A DNA stretch of 64,000 nucleotides from Ampelomyces quisqualis (GCA_018398575.1 JAGTXZ010000021.1:2108001-2172000); one strand, 5' to 3'; positions 23,751 to 35,838 are shown, counted from the first letter of the stretch. Notes: a model not told the origin generated them from the sequence alone. A program made the numbers and translations.

Positions 23751-24114
23751 GCGTCTTGCTCCTTTGGCTATTACTCTGCTTTTTAGAGTCTACTTAATCT
23801 CTCTTCTAACTTGATTCTAGTAGTAGCTAATCTAGGTACTTTGAATAGGCGTTGCTTTAGGCCCTCTAGATAGGCGTTGCTCTAGATCCTACTTTCTATT
23901 CCTCTGATCTTAGAGAACTAACTCTATGTCCTTAGAATAGATACTAATTATATTCTAGAGAGAACTATAGCAGCTTGCTAAACACTTGTTAGACTGTTAA
24001 GTTCCTGTAATTTCTAGGTTACAAGGACTATAGAAGAGCTTAGGTGTATACGCAGGTGCACAGCCTCTTAAGGCCTAGGCTAATAAGAATTTAGAGTTGT
24101 AATTAGTTACTATA
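23751..24114 (-). other. 5' leader of G2 between LTR and gag
   Basis: Sequence between the right LTR and the gag frame. It starts (minus strand, just inside the LTR) TATAGTAACTAATTACAAC, where the tRNA primer-binding site should be. I cannot match it to a tRNA with confidence after RIP. No other feature seen. Confidence 0.35.
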
Positions 24115-24300
24115 TATAGTAGAGCATTATTTACCTCTAAGGCCTATTAGATTTGATGTAGAATTAAATATATTATTATTAGGTGTGTATGTTGTTAGTT
24201 GTTCTGTCCTCTAATAGCCCTTTAGCTATTATATCTTGTCTATACTCTTAGCTATACCCCAAGCGTTCTTTAGACTTACTTTCTATGTTACTTTACTACA
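24115..24300 (-). repeat. Right (5') LTR of G2
   Basis: 186 bp matching 10948-11131. It ends TTTACTACA; its outer TGTAG has become TATAG. It directly cuts the Lys-rich reading frame of element E at 24301. The intact version of that site is seen in copy Y near 59735-59745, where ACTAGGTCTAAGCC is uninterrupted. Confidence 0.65.
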
Positions 24301-24622
24301 TTAGGTCTAAGCCTAGGTCTAAGAGTAGCAGTAGTAGTAGGAGTAGAGATAGAGATAAAACCCTTCCTCTAGATAGCCCTAGCTCTATACCTTCTTCTAA
24401 GAAGAAGGGTAAGAGTAAGGCTAAGGCTAAGCCTAAGGCTAAGCCTAAGGCTAAACCTAAGCCTAAGCCTAAGCTTAAGAAGCGCCTAGCTTTAGCTAGT
24501 TCTGCTAAGGAGCCTGCGTCTAAGCGCGTTAAGAGCTTAGACCTATTAGGTTGCCTAGTACGCGCTGCAACAGTAACAGTAGAAAGTAAGGTTCTATTAG
24601 AGTTAGGTAATACTATCTCTTA
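24301..24622 (+). CDS. Lys-rich antisense reading frame of element E, copy X
   Basis: An uninterrupted plus-strand frame (107 codons from the LTR junction) is rich in K, S, A and P, with KAKPKAKPKAKPKPKPK repeats built from a CTAAGG/CTAAGC hexamer. It is opposite in direction to the pol of E, lies beyond the pol 3' end, and is repeated in copy Y at about 59735-60000. Its true start is lost here: the upstream bases belong to the G2 LTR. Survival of the frame may simply reflect the codon make-up (AAG, GCT, CCT are poor RIP targets). It may be a genuine small basic protein or only a low-complexity non-coding tract. Confidence 0.3.
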
Positions 24623-24789
24623 GGAACAGTAGAAAGAGGTAGAGGATAGAAGGCTTAGTAATAATTTACTAGGCTTTCTAAGCTTCTATAAGGCTAATAA
24701 GGATAATAATAAGTTCTTAGGCTAAGCTAGTAGTTATGCTTGGCTGCGCTGCTAGAGCGCTAGTAGTGCGCTAGTAAGGCGCCTTTGTT

Positions 24790-24868
24790 TTCCTATGTTT
24801 TTTCTTTTTTTTTTTTTCTTTTTCTCTTTTTTTTTTCCTTTGTTTTTCTTTCTCTCTTTTTTTTGTAT
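24790..24868. repeat. Polypyrimidine tract 3' of the E pol gene
   Basis: A run made almost only of T with scattered C. On the minus strand, the coding strand of E, it is a long A/G run and could have included the polypurine tract that primes plus-strand synthesis. The copy Y counterpart (60200-60225) is much shorter, so the tract length is variable. Confidence 0.5.
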
Positions 24869-24929
24869 ATTAATTATATAAGTAATTAATCTCTTTTCTA
24901 GTTATACCTCTCTATAAGTAATTTGTCTA

Positions 24930-27316
24930 TATCTTTTTAATTAACCTAATTATTATATTCTAAGGGCTAGCCTTTCTATTTTACTAGGTAATTTACTAAA
25001 CGCCTAATACGCCTCTTTACTAATATAGCTTTAACCTTATAGTATTGTTACAGCTCTTTACTATTGTCTAGATTAACAGGCCTAGGTAAGGTTAACTCTT
25101 CTCCCTTTCTAGCTATAAACAGCTAAAGTAAGGAGGTATAGAATACTAGGTAGACTCTTATATATAATAGGAGTAAGATTCTAAAAGCTTATAAGCCAAT
25201 TTACTGTTCTACTAAGAAAGAGCCTATCTAGCGTAGTGTTAGCTTTCTGCTAGCGCTGCGTAAGCGTAGATGCTTTGTTAACAAGAGAATTATATCTCTA
25301 AGTTTAAACTCTTAGAGCTTATATCTTTTGTTATAGTATTGCTCTTAATATTATAAAGTTTTATACTAGTAATTAGCTAGAGCGTCTTAAGTTTACATAA
25401 GCTTTTGCAACCTTTTTCTAACGCTAGAGACTTTAGTAGGCGCTGTTAGCTTGCAGTTAAGGCGCAGGTAAAAGTTATAGCAGGCAAAGAATAGAGATAT
25501 TTCTAATGTAGCCTGCCTAGCATTATTATATATAAACTCTACTAGTAACAAAAAGTATACCTAATTCTCCTAATAGTTGCTTACAAAAGCTCTTAGGTAC
25601 TACTTAAAGGTCTGATTTTGCTATTCTGTTTACCTGTCTGTCTATAGGTAGAAGGTAGTACTAAGCTAGCGTTTTACCTTTGCTACAAAGTAGAAGTTTA
25701 CCTAAAATTATAAAGTAAAGATACTTCTTTAATCTAATACAATACCTTTAGGCAACCTAAAGAATTATATAACATATTTTAAAAACAGATCTACTAACTA
25801 TAAGGTAGTAACTGTTTTTTGTGTAGAGATATACTTAGCTATTTTAGTGTACTTGTTAACTATAATAAGTATTGCGTTATACATAACGCTGTAGCGCTTA
25901 GCAGGTAGCAGGCCTATAACAAAATCTATTGTAATTTCTTGCTATAGTCTCTAAGGTTAAAGAAGCGCGTTTAACACGCTAGTAGAGCGCTACTTAAGCA
26001 ACTTTGTGCCTTAGTACACTAAGTAAGAGTTAATGTACTTCTTAATCTCTTTTTTAAGCCTAGGCTAATAGTAGTATTAGGCTACAAGCTTAAGCGTTTT
26101 AGCCTACCTAAAATAGCTAGCAAGTAGATTGTTATAATACAGCTTAAGGAGCTTAGCTCTAAGAGCTAGCTCTAGTAGAATATATAATTAGTTCTTAAAC
26201 TAAAGGCTACCTAAAGTATTAAGCTTCTAGTGCCTTAGGCGTTTGCTAGCGCCTTAATAGGTAGACGCTAGGGATTTAACGTCTCTGCGTATTACAACTA
26301 CTTCTAGGTTATTCTGTTATACTTATATACAGATTTTAAAAAAGAACTTAGAAAGTTTCTTATAAGCTAACCTTTCTAAGGCTATAGCTTTTGCTTGTAA
26401 CTGCGTAACCCTTTAGGCTATTACTAGTCTGCTCTTAGAAATCTCCTAATTAAGGCTATAGCTCCTAGCTGTTGCCTTAACGCTGTGCGCTAGACTTATA
26501 AAAACATCTTTATTAAGATATAAAGTACCTGCTTGCTGTTAAGCTATTGCTTTCTACTAACGCTAGCTCCTTACTAGGTAGCTCTGCTTAGGTTCTTACT
26601 AGCTGCAATTTCTTTTGTAGTGCTAGTAACATGTCTAATAGTTAAACATCTAGCGTGTTACTGTTGTCTACAGGTTGCCTTAAAGGCCTATCTACAGAAT
26701 TTGTCTTTCTAGACTAATACTTAATCTTAAAGTTATAAGCAGCTAGCTTTATAGCCTAGCTAGCCTATCTTCTAGACAGAGTTAACGTGCCTATAAAGCT
26801 GCGTAGGTTGTTATAGTCTGTCTATATTTCTAACTAAACTGCTAGCCTCTTAACGTAGTAACGCTAGTGCTGCACTACTATAATAATAGCCAAAAGCTCT
26901 AGGTTGTATATGTAGTAGTTTCTTTCTATAGGCAAGAGTTTTCTTAACTAGAAGGCTACAGGGTACTAGTTTCTATCTGCATAAAGTTAGAAAAAGATAC
27001 CTACTACGTCCTAGATAGAGGTATTAGTTTTTAGCTTAAATAGAAGCGTATAGTTATAGTGCTATAGAACTAGCATAGTTGCAAATCTATTGCAGAGCTA
27101 GCGCTTTACCCTCTCTACTGTGTTAGGCTAGTTAAAAGAACTAGACTTCTTCCTTTAAACTAATCTCTTTAGAAGATTAGTAATAGAGCTAATAATAATA
27201 GAAAACTCTTATATAAAGCGTTAATAGAAGTTTGCAAAGCCTAGAAAGACTTAAACATTCTTAAAGAACGTTAGCGTAGGCTAATTAATAACTGCGTAAA
27301 CCTGTTCTAGATCTAT
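24930..27316 (-). pseudogene. Element E pol, 3' part: RNase H, integrase, chromodomain, RIP-degraded
   Basis: Read on the minus strand. RNase H and the HHCC region lie at about 27250-26400. The integrase core carries VNKYTKIAKYIST-type sequence at 25828-25860 (copy Y reads VNRYTKIAKYIS; family consensus VDRYTKMAHYIPT). A C-terminal chromodomain is at about 25060-24950 (YKVKAILVKRRIRR..NYLVKQKGQPLEYN, Trp of WKG lost to TAG). The chromodomain places E in the chromoviruses, whose integrases target heterochromatin, which fits this nested setting. The frame is broken by TAG/TAA and by the A2 insertion at 27317. Confidence 0.8.
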
Positions 27317-27390
27317 TATTAGAAAAACACAACGTTAGCAATATCTATAATATTAGTAATACTATTAACACAACTATACTGCTAGCTACT
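27317..27390. repeat. Left terminal region of A2
   Basis: Terminal inverted repeat followed by degenerate 9-mers (reverse complement of TGTTGCTAA: TTAGCAATA, TTAGTAATA, TTAACACAA). Same order as at the end of A1 (7048-7107) and in the 835-bp derivative (19985-20045). Confidence 0.75.
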
Positions 27391-27612
27391 AGACAGTTCT
27401 TAACTGTGCTCTGCTGTACTAAGCAATAATAGCAATACCTAGCATACTATTATTAGTAGCCTAGTTTATAAAACTCTTTTATAAAATAGTTTATAGTTCT
27501 TGTATTTAATATAGCTTTGCACAGTTTGCATAACTATGTTACTAGTTAGCAGCCTATTCTTAACTATGCTTAACTATAGTTTAAGTCTAAAGCAATCTCT
27601 TTAATAGCGCTA
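27391..27612. other. Sub-terminal non-coding region of A2
   Basis: Counterpart of 6812-7047 in A1. It contains the AGTTCTTAACTG motif near 27400 and no gene. Confidence 0.5.
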
Positions 27613-29472
27613 TTACTTAGTTTAGGTTTTGCTGCAAATCTACACTATTCTTACACTTTAAATTAATTTTGCGTTACGTCTACATATATACTTCTTTTGC
27701 AATACTTTTTGTATTCTTATACTCTTAGAACTAGGCTACGTATCTACTTAAGCGTTTTTTATTCTATAGCTTTACACAGTAGTGTACTGTACTCTACAGT
27801 TCTACTGCTTAATTTACCTAATTTATACTAGCCTCTTAAGCTTTGTAGAGATTTCCTTATTATAATTTTATCTAATTTCTTCTTCTTTTATTATTACACC
27901 TTGCAGACTACTACGTAATAATATCTTTATATTCTGCTTCTTTAGAACTTTTGTTTCTAGATTACTTTCTAAGTTATACAGAATAATGCCCTTATATACG
28001 TCTACTAGCTAGCTTAGTTAATATACTCTAAACATAAATTAGTCTTAAGTACTCTGTTTGTCTTAAGGCTCTGCAATTATAACCTTATTTGCCTTAATTA
28101 GTGTAATAGCTTCTGCAAACGCTATTAACGCTACTAAAATAAATATTAAGTCTAAGTCCTTCTATTTTATTAATATAGTGTCTATTTTAAACTTTAGCAT
28201 TTCTCTTCTTAGTAGAAGAACTGTATCTTTGCCAAATTTTTTTTAAAGCCCTATCTAGAGCACTAGTTACACATATAGTTTGTATAAGCTAATAAGAATT
28301 TTAGCCTAAACGTTACGTAGTACTATTTAATTATCTACTAGACCCTTCTAATTAGAATTAAGTCTAGTTTTAATATAGGTTCTCTTAGCCTTTAGCTTAA
28401 TTACCTTGTACTTTACACTATATATAAGTAGTAAGTTAAGGTTATTAGTAAATATTTCTTTATCTAGCTACTAGAAGTGCTGTTAGATATACATTAATGT
28501 AAACTACTTAGTTTTTTTACTTTCTCTACTTTTAAACAGCGTAGCCTTAAGCTAGGCTAGTATTAAGAATATTATAATACTTTGCATCTTAGCGCAGTTA
28601 AATATACATACGCTCTTAGCTTTTGCGCTGTTTAGCTCTTCTTATAGTAGTACTATCTTATATCTTATTATTGCGTTAGCTATAAGCAATTAAAAGTTAT
28701 CTATTTAGCATAGCTAGTAGAATGTTAAGAAGTTACCCTTAATGCCTAAAATCTTCTAGCTCTATAGGTCTTGCGTAACTAGAGTTTAACGCAGTATAAA
28801 CTTTGCTATAATCTTCTCTTTTAACGCTATAAGCGCTATGTACTTAAGAGAATTAAGTATATTTTTAACTTCTTCTTATACCTTAAATAAGCAGATGTCC
28901 TAGCCCTTTGCTATAGCTAGGCCTAATATCTTTCTTATCTCTCTTATATTTACAATTTTCTTAATGCTTGTGTATATAGAGTTAGCAGTAGTAAACAGTT
29001 TAGAACTGTCTATATTATCCTTCTTACCTATAAGATAGTGCTAGTTTAAGAAGTTTTTATTATCTTGCAGTCTACTAAGCGCTAGAGAGATAAAAATAAG
29101 TATTTTATAGAGACTTTTCTCTATTAGTGTACCTAAGAGGGCCTAGGCCTTCTACTAATAACTATAGTTCTTACTTTAAATAGTCTTATATAAGTTGCCT
29201 ATAATAGTATTCTTAGATTTGTAGTTATAGAACTTATTAAAGATAATACGTTTCTATATTACTACGTAGCTAGAAATATTAAGAGTGTCTTTTACACTTA
29301 CTTTGCTACTTCTTAATAATATTTTGCGTATAGTTATAAGTCTTATAGTTTAGTATTTATTAAGTACGCGTTTTACTAGTGTTGTGTAGCTGTATACAAT
29401 TATAAATTAGCTAGCAAATAGTACTAGATAGTGCGCAGTTGTATTTAGATAGACTTTTAGTATATAGCGTTC
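27613..29472 (-). pseudogene. ORF1 of A2, 3' part (beyond the L1 insertion)
   Basis: Minus-strand continuation of the long unrecognised gene ORF1, equivalent to 4950-6811 of A1. The same frame can be followed with only TAG/TAA interruptions. It is separated from its 5' part by the LTR element inserted at 29473. The insertion point, read across the element, restores the A1 order (tatatctaaga / acgctatatact), so no sequence was lost except the 5-bp duplication. Confidence 0.65.
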
Positions 29473-29659
29473 TGTAATAGGCTAGGCTTTGCCTAGCTCT
29501 TTGCCTTCTTAGAAAGAGCTTAGTCTAGCCTTACTACCTCTTTATAGACTAGCACGCACAAAAGGTATATAAACCCCTTCTGTAACTAGTAAAGAAACTT
29601 AAGGAATACAACTCTTTCTAGCACCTTATTGTTCTATCTTTGCAGGCTAGCCTCTAACA
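29473..29659 (+). repeat. 5' LTR of L1
   Basis: Matches 35839-36025 at 178 of 187 positions by eye. Ends TGT..ACA. Contains a TATA box at 29576-29583. Confidence 0.93.
29576..29583 (+). promoter_or_regulatory. TATA box of the L1 LTR promoter
   Basis: TATATAAA inside the LTR, 77 bp before its inner end and identical in the 3' LTR (35932-35939). Position and sequence suit the U3 promoter of an LTR retrotransposon. Confidence 0.6.
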
Positions 29660-29699
29660 ATTGTATTCCTTTCTAATACAACAATAACTACAAAATAGC

Positions 29700-30880
29700 T
29701 CTCTCTAACTAACACTCTAATATAGAGTAAGAGCCTAAAGCACAAGACTCTTAAACTAACCTTTAGGCTTGTTATACTTTGTTAGACAGTTATCTTTAGG
29801 CTATAGAGAACTAAATTAACGCCCTTAGGACAGTGCTCTAGTCCCTTGTTACCTAACTTACAAATTCTGCCTCCTTCCTAACAGCCTCTACTCCAAACCC
29901 TCCTCTAGCGCCTTCTAACACGCAGACTGCTAGAAACCTAGCGCCCTCTGCGTCTGCTCTTCCTCTAGTCTAAGAGCTTGTCTAACGCAAACTGTTACCC
30001 CTAGGCAACTTCTTTTCTAGCAACAAGTCTTGCTTTACTACCTAGGAGGTTACTATAACCTATAAGCTTTAGACTAACTTAGCGTTTATTAGAAGCGCTT
30101 AGGACTAGTATACCTTTATTTAGGCTAACTTGTTACCTAAGGTCTAACAGGAAGTTGCCCCTTACTACGCTAGCAGAAGGGAAGCAGGTAACTAGGACTC
30201 TGTAAACTTTATAAAATATCTTAACTTTTGTTATAGAGATAAGTATAGTAAGGAACGTGCTTAAGCTGTTTTAGAAGGTCTGCGCTAGGCTAAAAAGGAG
30301 TCCTTTGCCAACTTCTTTCTACAATTTAAGTCTCTCTTCTTATAATATAGAGGGGTAACATAGAATAACAAATAATAACTTAACAAATTACAATATACCT
30401 TAAACTACTCTCTGCAATAAGTTATCCTCTACTGCAGCGTTTTCTGTACAGACTATAACTAGGTAGTAGCTAAATACCAATCTATCGCAATTAACTTAGA
30501 AACTACGTCTATTAAAGAACACTAACATTTATACACAAATAGGAGAACTTAGGCAAAGAGAGACTTAGATAGGGACGTTAAGATAGTAACAGTGTCTGCA
30601 GTTAGTATAGGTTTAGAAACAAAAGAGTAAACTAAGGCCTGGCAAGAGAATAGCGTAGGCTAATCTTAGTTAAAAAACTAGGTCCTTAAGAAGCTCTATA
30701 AGCAGCGTTGTAATAGTAATTTGTGTACACGTTGTAGTAAGTAAGGACACTATGTGCAGGGCTGCTTAAACGCAGTATAGATCTACGCTGTTAGCGCTCT
30801 AAGCGCTGCAGTAGCCCTAACAGAGATTTTAAAAAACTAAGGGCTTCTACCTACTTAGAGAGATAGGGGCGCCCCTTAGG
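29700..30880 (+). pseudogene. L1 gag with intact CCHC knuckle, RIP-degraded
   Basis: The capsid-like part at about 30060-30480 shows DSVNFIKYLNFCYRDKY and KKESFANFFLQFKSLFLQY, typical of the retrotransposon Gag domain. A zinc knuckle at 30724-30765 keeps all four ligands, CTRCSK(stop)GHYVQGC, in the C-x2-C-x4-H-x4-C spacing with one TAA (former CAA). This is the best preserved gag motif in the window. In-frame stops nevertheless inactivate it. Pol follows directly. Confidence 0.8.
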
Positions 30881-30899
30881 TAGCGTTAGTAAAGAGGAC

Positions 30900-33800
30900 A
30901 GGGAATAAGAGACGCTACTTAACTGCCTTAATAGCAACCTCTTTCTTGTTCTATTACTACTAGACAGCGCTATAAATATTAACGCCTTAGTAGATACAGA
31001 CTGCAAGTGCTATAGTGCTATTAACGCTACGCTAGCAAGTTAAATAGAAATACGCACTACTAATATTCTGCTATAACGTCTTAAATAGGCTGCTACAAAT
31101 AGTACGTCTACGCTTATTACTTAAATTGCATTCCTAGACTATAACATTAATAGTTAGCGTTCTTAATTAATTGTATATTTAGTACTAGACCTTGCCTACA
31201 ACCTGATTCTAGGAAAACTATAGTTAGCCTACAAAGAGGTAGTTATTTATGCAGCAGACAGTACAATAACTATTAGGTAGGCAGGAAACCTACTAGTAAA
31301 AGAGAAGGCCTGCTGCGCTGTTCTTTTACCCTTAGAAGAGATTAGCGTTAATAAGGTAACACAAGAGTTCTGTAACTACTCTAAATCCTAAACACACAGT
31401 ACTAGATTTACTCTAACTAGTATTTACGCTATAATACACGTATTAAGCAAGGCATCTTAGGGACAAGCGCTATCTACTCTACTACTACTACAGACTTTAG
31501 ACTTTGCGGACGTATTTAACGAAGCCTCTGCCTTTAGTCTGCCTCTGCACAGAAGCTAGATAGACTACTACATCTAACTCTAAACAAGTAAGGATAGAAT
31601 AACTCTAGACCTCCTCTAGGGCCTATTGTACTCTATGCCCTGTAATTAGCTAATAGAGCTCTAGCGCTAAGTTGCAGACCTTCTAGACAAGGGCTAGATC
31701 TGCGCTAGTTCCTCCTCTACTAGGGCCCTAGTCCTGCTAGTAAAGAAGGCTTTAGGTGTATAGCGCCTCTGCGTTAACTATTAGGCGCTAAAAAAAATTA
31801 CTAAGGTAGATTAATACCTACTTCTGTTAATTAAGGAGACGCTTTATACACTCTCTTAGGCAAAGTAGTTTATAAAGGTTAACGTCTGCTTAGCGTTCTA
31901 CTAAATAAGGGTTGCAGTAGAAGATAAGCATCTTACTGCATTTTGCACATAATTTAGCCTCTTTAAGTAGCTTGTTTGTCCTATAGGACTCTTAGGCGCG
32001 CCTTCTTTATTCTAGCGGTATATTAACGCTGCTCTTAAAGAGACGCTAGGGGATTTTTCTATAGTATACTTAGACAACGTTCTAATCTACTTAAACAGTT
32101 CTATTAAAGACTACTACTATAAGGTACAGCAGGTCCTCTAACTTCTCTAAGAAGCCTATCTGTACCTAGACCTTAAGAAGTATGCTTTTACTACAAAAAC
32201 AGTTAAGTATTTAAGATATATTATTAAGGTAAGGTAGGCTGTTTAGCTAAACCCTGCTAAGGTATAGGCTATTACAAATTAGGAGCCTTTAACGTCCTCT
32301 TAAGAAGTCTAGAGTTTCCTTAGATTTGCTAACTTCTATAGAGACTTTATGCTAAATTTCTCTAGTGTTGTAGCCCTCTTATATGCGTTAACAAAAAAGG
32401 ACACTCTCTTTCTGTAGATAGATAAAGCGCAGCATGCGTTTAACTAGCTAAAGCGTGTTTTTAGCTCTAAACTAGTCCTAACTTAGTAGGACTCTGCGCA
32501 GACTATAGTAGTTAAGGTAAATAGCTCTAGAGGTGCTCTAGAAGGCTGCCTCTTGTAGGACGTTAATAGCGTACTTTATCCTATTGCATACTACTTAGCA
32601 TTCTTATTGCTAGCATAACGCAACTATACTATATATAATAAGAAGCTAACAGTAGTTATTAAATGCCTAGAAGCATAGACACTAGAGCTTTAAAGTGTCT
32701 ATAAGCCTTTTACTATTCTTACAGACTATAAGAACTTTAAATACTTTACAACTACACAATTGCTTATAGAGCAACAGCAACATTAGTTAAAACTCTTATC
32801 TAAATTTTATTTTTACTTTTAGTACTACCTAGGACGCCTTGCTACTTATTTAGATGCGCTAAGTTAGCGTAAGCAAGATGCGCAGGATTACAGGCTGCAG
32901 CTAGAGCACGTTATAACTCTACTCTCTATCTAGTCTGCGTCTACGCAACCTTAGAAAGGGGACAGCTAGCTTTCTTTTAGAAACCTCCTCTTCTCTAACT
33001 AATATATGCAAGAGCTTTAGAATAAGGCTATGCAACAAGATAAGACATATGCAAGCTATCTGCAAGTAGTACGTAAAAGTGCTAGAGTATTTCTATTAGA
33101 GGCTAAGACAAATTAATAAATTACTAACTGTAACGTCTTAATACATAGCGCGCTTTAGTAAAGAGGCGTAATATAGCTACTAAGATAGAAGCTACTTACT
33201 ACTATAGTTATCTAACGCGCGCACAACTTAAACTTAGCTAGCTATCTAGGCAAAAACAGGACGTTTTAGATCTTATGTAGAGACTATTATTAGGATAAAA
33301 TAGCTGCAGACGTAGCTTAGTTTATCTATAATTGTTATTGTTACAGAGCTTACGTGTCTTGCCTCTAACAATAGGGTCTCCTGCAGCTAATCCTAGTTGC
33401 AGATTAATACTAGGCCTAAATCTCTATAGATTTTATAATAAATCTCCTATAAGCTTATAAAGCCTTCTTCTAATATCTCTTAGTTATTACTAATAGGCTG
33501 TTCAAATACGTGTAACTAGAAGCTATACTGTTAATAAAGGCTAAAGAGTGCGCAGAGCAATTTAAAGAAGTCTAGTAGTAGTTCTATAGTTTCCTAAGCA
33601 GTATAATTAGCGACTGCAGCTTAGACTAGCTAGGGAGATTCTAGAAAACTCTGTGCAAGCTTGTTAGAGTTAAACAACTTTTGTCTACAGTATACTATTC
33701 TTAAACAGATAGCAGCACAGAACAAGCTAACTAAGAAGTACAATTAGTTCTAAGAGTTATAATAAACTTTTCCTAAACAAATTAGCTCTAGTGCCTTGCT

Positions 33801-34470
33801 GCTTGCTAGCTAGCGCTTAACAATAGGAACTCCTCTGCAACTAGTGTTAGCCCTAATCTACTACTAAACAGATATAATATACTGCCTATCTAGCCTAAGC
33901 ATATCTAACAAGTGTCTTATATAATAGTAAAGAGAAGGGCTGTCTAGTTTGTGCGCTACCTACAAGAAGGAATTAAAATAGCCTAAGCAGCAATCTTGTA
34001 TACTTAGCAGAAATAATAAGAGGCTACAGATTAGGCACGTTAACTAGCACGCTAATATCAGGTTAGAGATAAGGTATAGTTCTTAATAAGAAACGTTAAA
34101 ACAGTACAGCAAAGCAAGAAGTTAGACTAGCTATAAGTAAAGTATACTATAGTAGCTGTACTAACGCTACTTACAGTTACTTTAGATTTACTAGAAAGCC
34201 TTTATAAAAAAGTGCACGTTAACCTTGTTAAACTAGCCTCTAAAGACCTACTTCTAAGCCAAGTCTTTTAAGACTCTAGACTAGGACTAGCGCTAGAACT
34301 AGAGGACAAGGACAAAGATCTGCGCGAATAGGAAGTAGAAGAAATACTTTAAGAGAAAAACGCATAAGGCTATAATAAGAAACAAGTGCTAGTTAAGTAG
34401 AAGGGATAGCTTACACTGTTATAGCACCTAAAGAAGAACTTTCTTAATACAGAAGTACTTTACACATTTA
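30900..34470 (+). pseudogene. L1 pol: protease, RT, RNase H, integrase, chromodomain, RIP-degraded
   Basis: In order on the plus strand: protease at about 30960-31260 (ALVDTDCKCYSAI, RIP form of the DTG/DSG active site); reverse transcriptase at about 31690-32350 with the catalytic box now YLDN at 32067-32078 instead of YLDD; RNase H at about 32480-32900 (TDYKNFKYF); integrase at about 33000-34100; chromodomain at about 34330-34440 (EVEEILQEKNA..QVLVKQKGQ, Trp of WKG lost). The D-to-N change in the RT box and many TAG/TAA codons mean it cannot function. The chromodomain classes L1 as a chromovirus. Confidence 0.88.
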
Positions 34471-34539
34471 AAGGCAACTAGACAAAGTGTTTATAAGGCA
34501 ATATTACTTAAAGGACAACAAGCACACAAATTTAGAGCT

Positions 34540-35800
34540 ACGTAGGCTATAGGAAATTTATTTTAGGCCCTAAAGGAGTAACTATCTAGGGATAGCTAGG
34601 CTCTTACAGAGGACTCTAAGGAGTTAGCCTAAGAGCACAATAAAGACATAACAGCTTAGGCTTAATTCTTAATAAAAGGCAACTTGTTATTATTAGAGGA
34701 TATAGAGTAGTAACAGTAGTAACAGAGCAGGCCTAGAAGGCTATTACTAAAGCCTGTAAGTAACGCTACGCGTAGCTTAAAGCAAAGAGAGACAGGAGTA
34801 GTAGTAAGAGCAGCGCGAAAGAGGGCCTTATGCAATCTCTAGTTAGTAAACTTGTAGACAGAAGGTAAGCTAGCTACTACTTACGTTCTAGTTAGCTATA
34901 ATCTTACACTGCAATACTATTATCTCTTGTATACTTTAGCCTAACATGTTTAGAGCAGGAACTAGGTTGTTTACCTAGTTTCTACAGCTAGGCGTTACAA
35001 TAACAAGAAATAACAACAGAGTATTAGAGGCAGAGCTAAAGGCTAAGGCTGTTACACTACTATTCTAAGCAAGCTAGTAAGCTGCCTTAAAGTTAAGCTT
35101 AGCGTTATAGAACTATAGTAAGTTAGAAGAACAGTTGCAGAATAGATGTAGCTAGAAAACTACTTATAGCCTTTAAGTATATAGGGGCGCGCGTGCTAGC
35201 CTTTTTAACGTACACCTCTATATTCTTACTGTTAGTAACAAGCTTATAGGCCTTAAGAGCTGCGCGAAGAGCTAGATACGCAGAGAGCTAGCCTATAAAC
35301 AACTTATAACAGTATTTTACTGTGTAATAGAAGCTGCACTTCTTGCTACTATCCTATACGCAGTTAATACAGCTGCAAACTGCGCACTTCTTAACGTATA
35401 ATAAGTAGTTAAACTGCACGCGCTTTAGTGTTGCAGCCTTATTATTAGAGTTGCTAGTTACTTTATAACTACCTGTATAGCAACAGCGCCTTAAGGGCGT
35501 AATAAGGTTAAAGAGAGGGCGCTTAGAGCGCGTAAGGGACAACATTAGAAAGCAATTAATAGGTTAATTGTTAGAAAAGCAGGTGCAGTTAGTGTGCAGT
35601 CTAGGCGCAGTCTAAAGGTAGAAGAGAGACTAAAGGAGGATAGTGTTAGTAGTGCAAGAACTAGGGCAGAGCTAGCTAAGCGCTAATACAAAATTACAGT
35701 AGGCATACAGACGCACGCGCATAGCAGGCAGCTAGGTAACAAGTAGCGCTAGACTAACCTTAGCTTGTCTTAGCAACGCAATTGCTATATTGCAATAATA
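34540..35800 (+). pseudogene. Extra coding-like region of L1 between chromodomain and 3' LTR
   Basis: About 1.26 kb whose plus-strand frame reads well with few stops (e.g. LEAELKAKAVTLLFQASQQAAL near 35030, and a basic stretch KRGRLERVRDNIRKQLIGQLL near 35510). It is in the sense direction, unlike the extra genes of G2. A short minus-strand open frame at 35354-35545 overlaps it and is more likely a shadow. No family recognised. It may be a third gene, or a former coding extension of pol. A purine-rich stretch ending AAAAGGGTA lies just before the 3' LTR and could be the polypurine tract. Confidence 0.4.
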
Positions 35801-35838
35801 TAGGCTCTTATATTAAGAGGAGCGTAAGTAAAAGGGTA

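Larger units (their letters stand above)
10948..24300 (-). mobile_element. G2: Gypsy-type LTR unit with extra antisense genes, possibly chimeric
   Basis: Two near-identical repeats starting TGTAGTAGAGC (RIP-mutated TATAGTAGAGC in the right copy) and ending ACTACA bound the unit. Between them, minus-strand gag, protease, reverse transcriptase, RNase H and integrase appear in the normal Ty3/Gypsy order from right to left, so the right repeat is the 5' LTR and the left one the 3' LTR. A purine stretch (AGAAGAAGGA on the minus strand) precedes the left LTR, as a polypurine tract should. The unit is 13.35 kb, long for Gypsy. 4.4 kb of plus-strand genes lie between integrase and 3' LTR, and an 835-bp transposon sits in pol. 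Flanks do not share a target duplication (GATAC left, TTAGG right) and belong to different elements. Confidence 0.6.
24301..27316 (-). mobile_element. Element E copy X, 3' half (chromodomain Gypsy)
   Basis: Matches 59743-62690 of copy Y base by base apart from RIP-type changes. Its left side is cut by the G2 LTR. Its right side is cut at 27316 by insertion of A2, and the rest of the element resumes at 52640. In copy Y the joined site reads GATCTATTATAACAC without interruption, which proves the insertion. Confidence 0.85.

Noticed and set aside
24790..24868. T-rich tract as a poly(A) tail of a reverse-strand LINE
   Set aside because: It is mixed T/C, lies internal to element E and is much shorter in copy Y; a pyrimidine/polypurine tract is more likely.
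35354..35545. 63-codon minus-strand open frame
   Set aside because: The plus strand of L1 reads better here and is the direction of the element.
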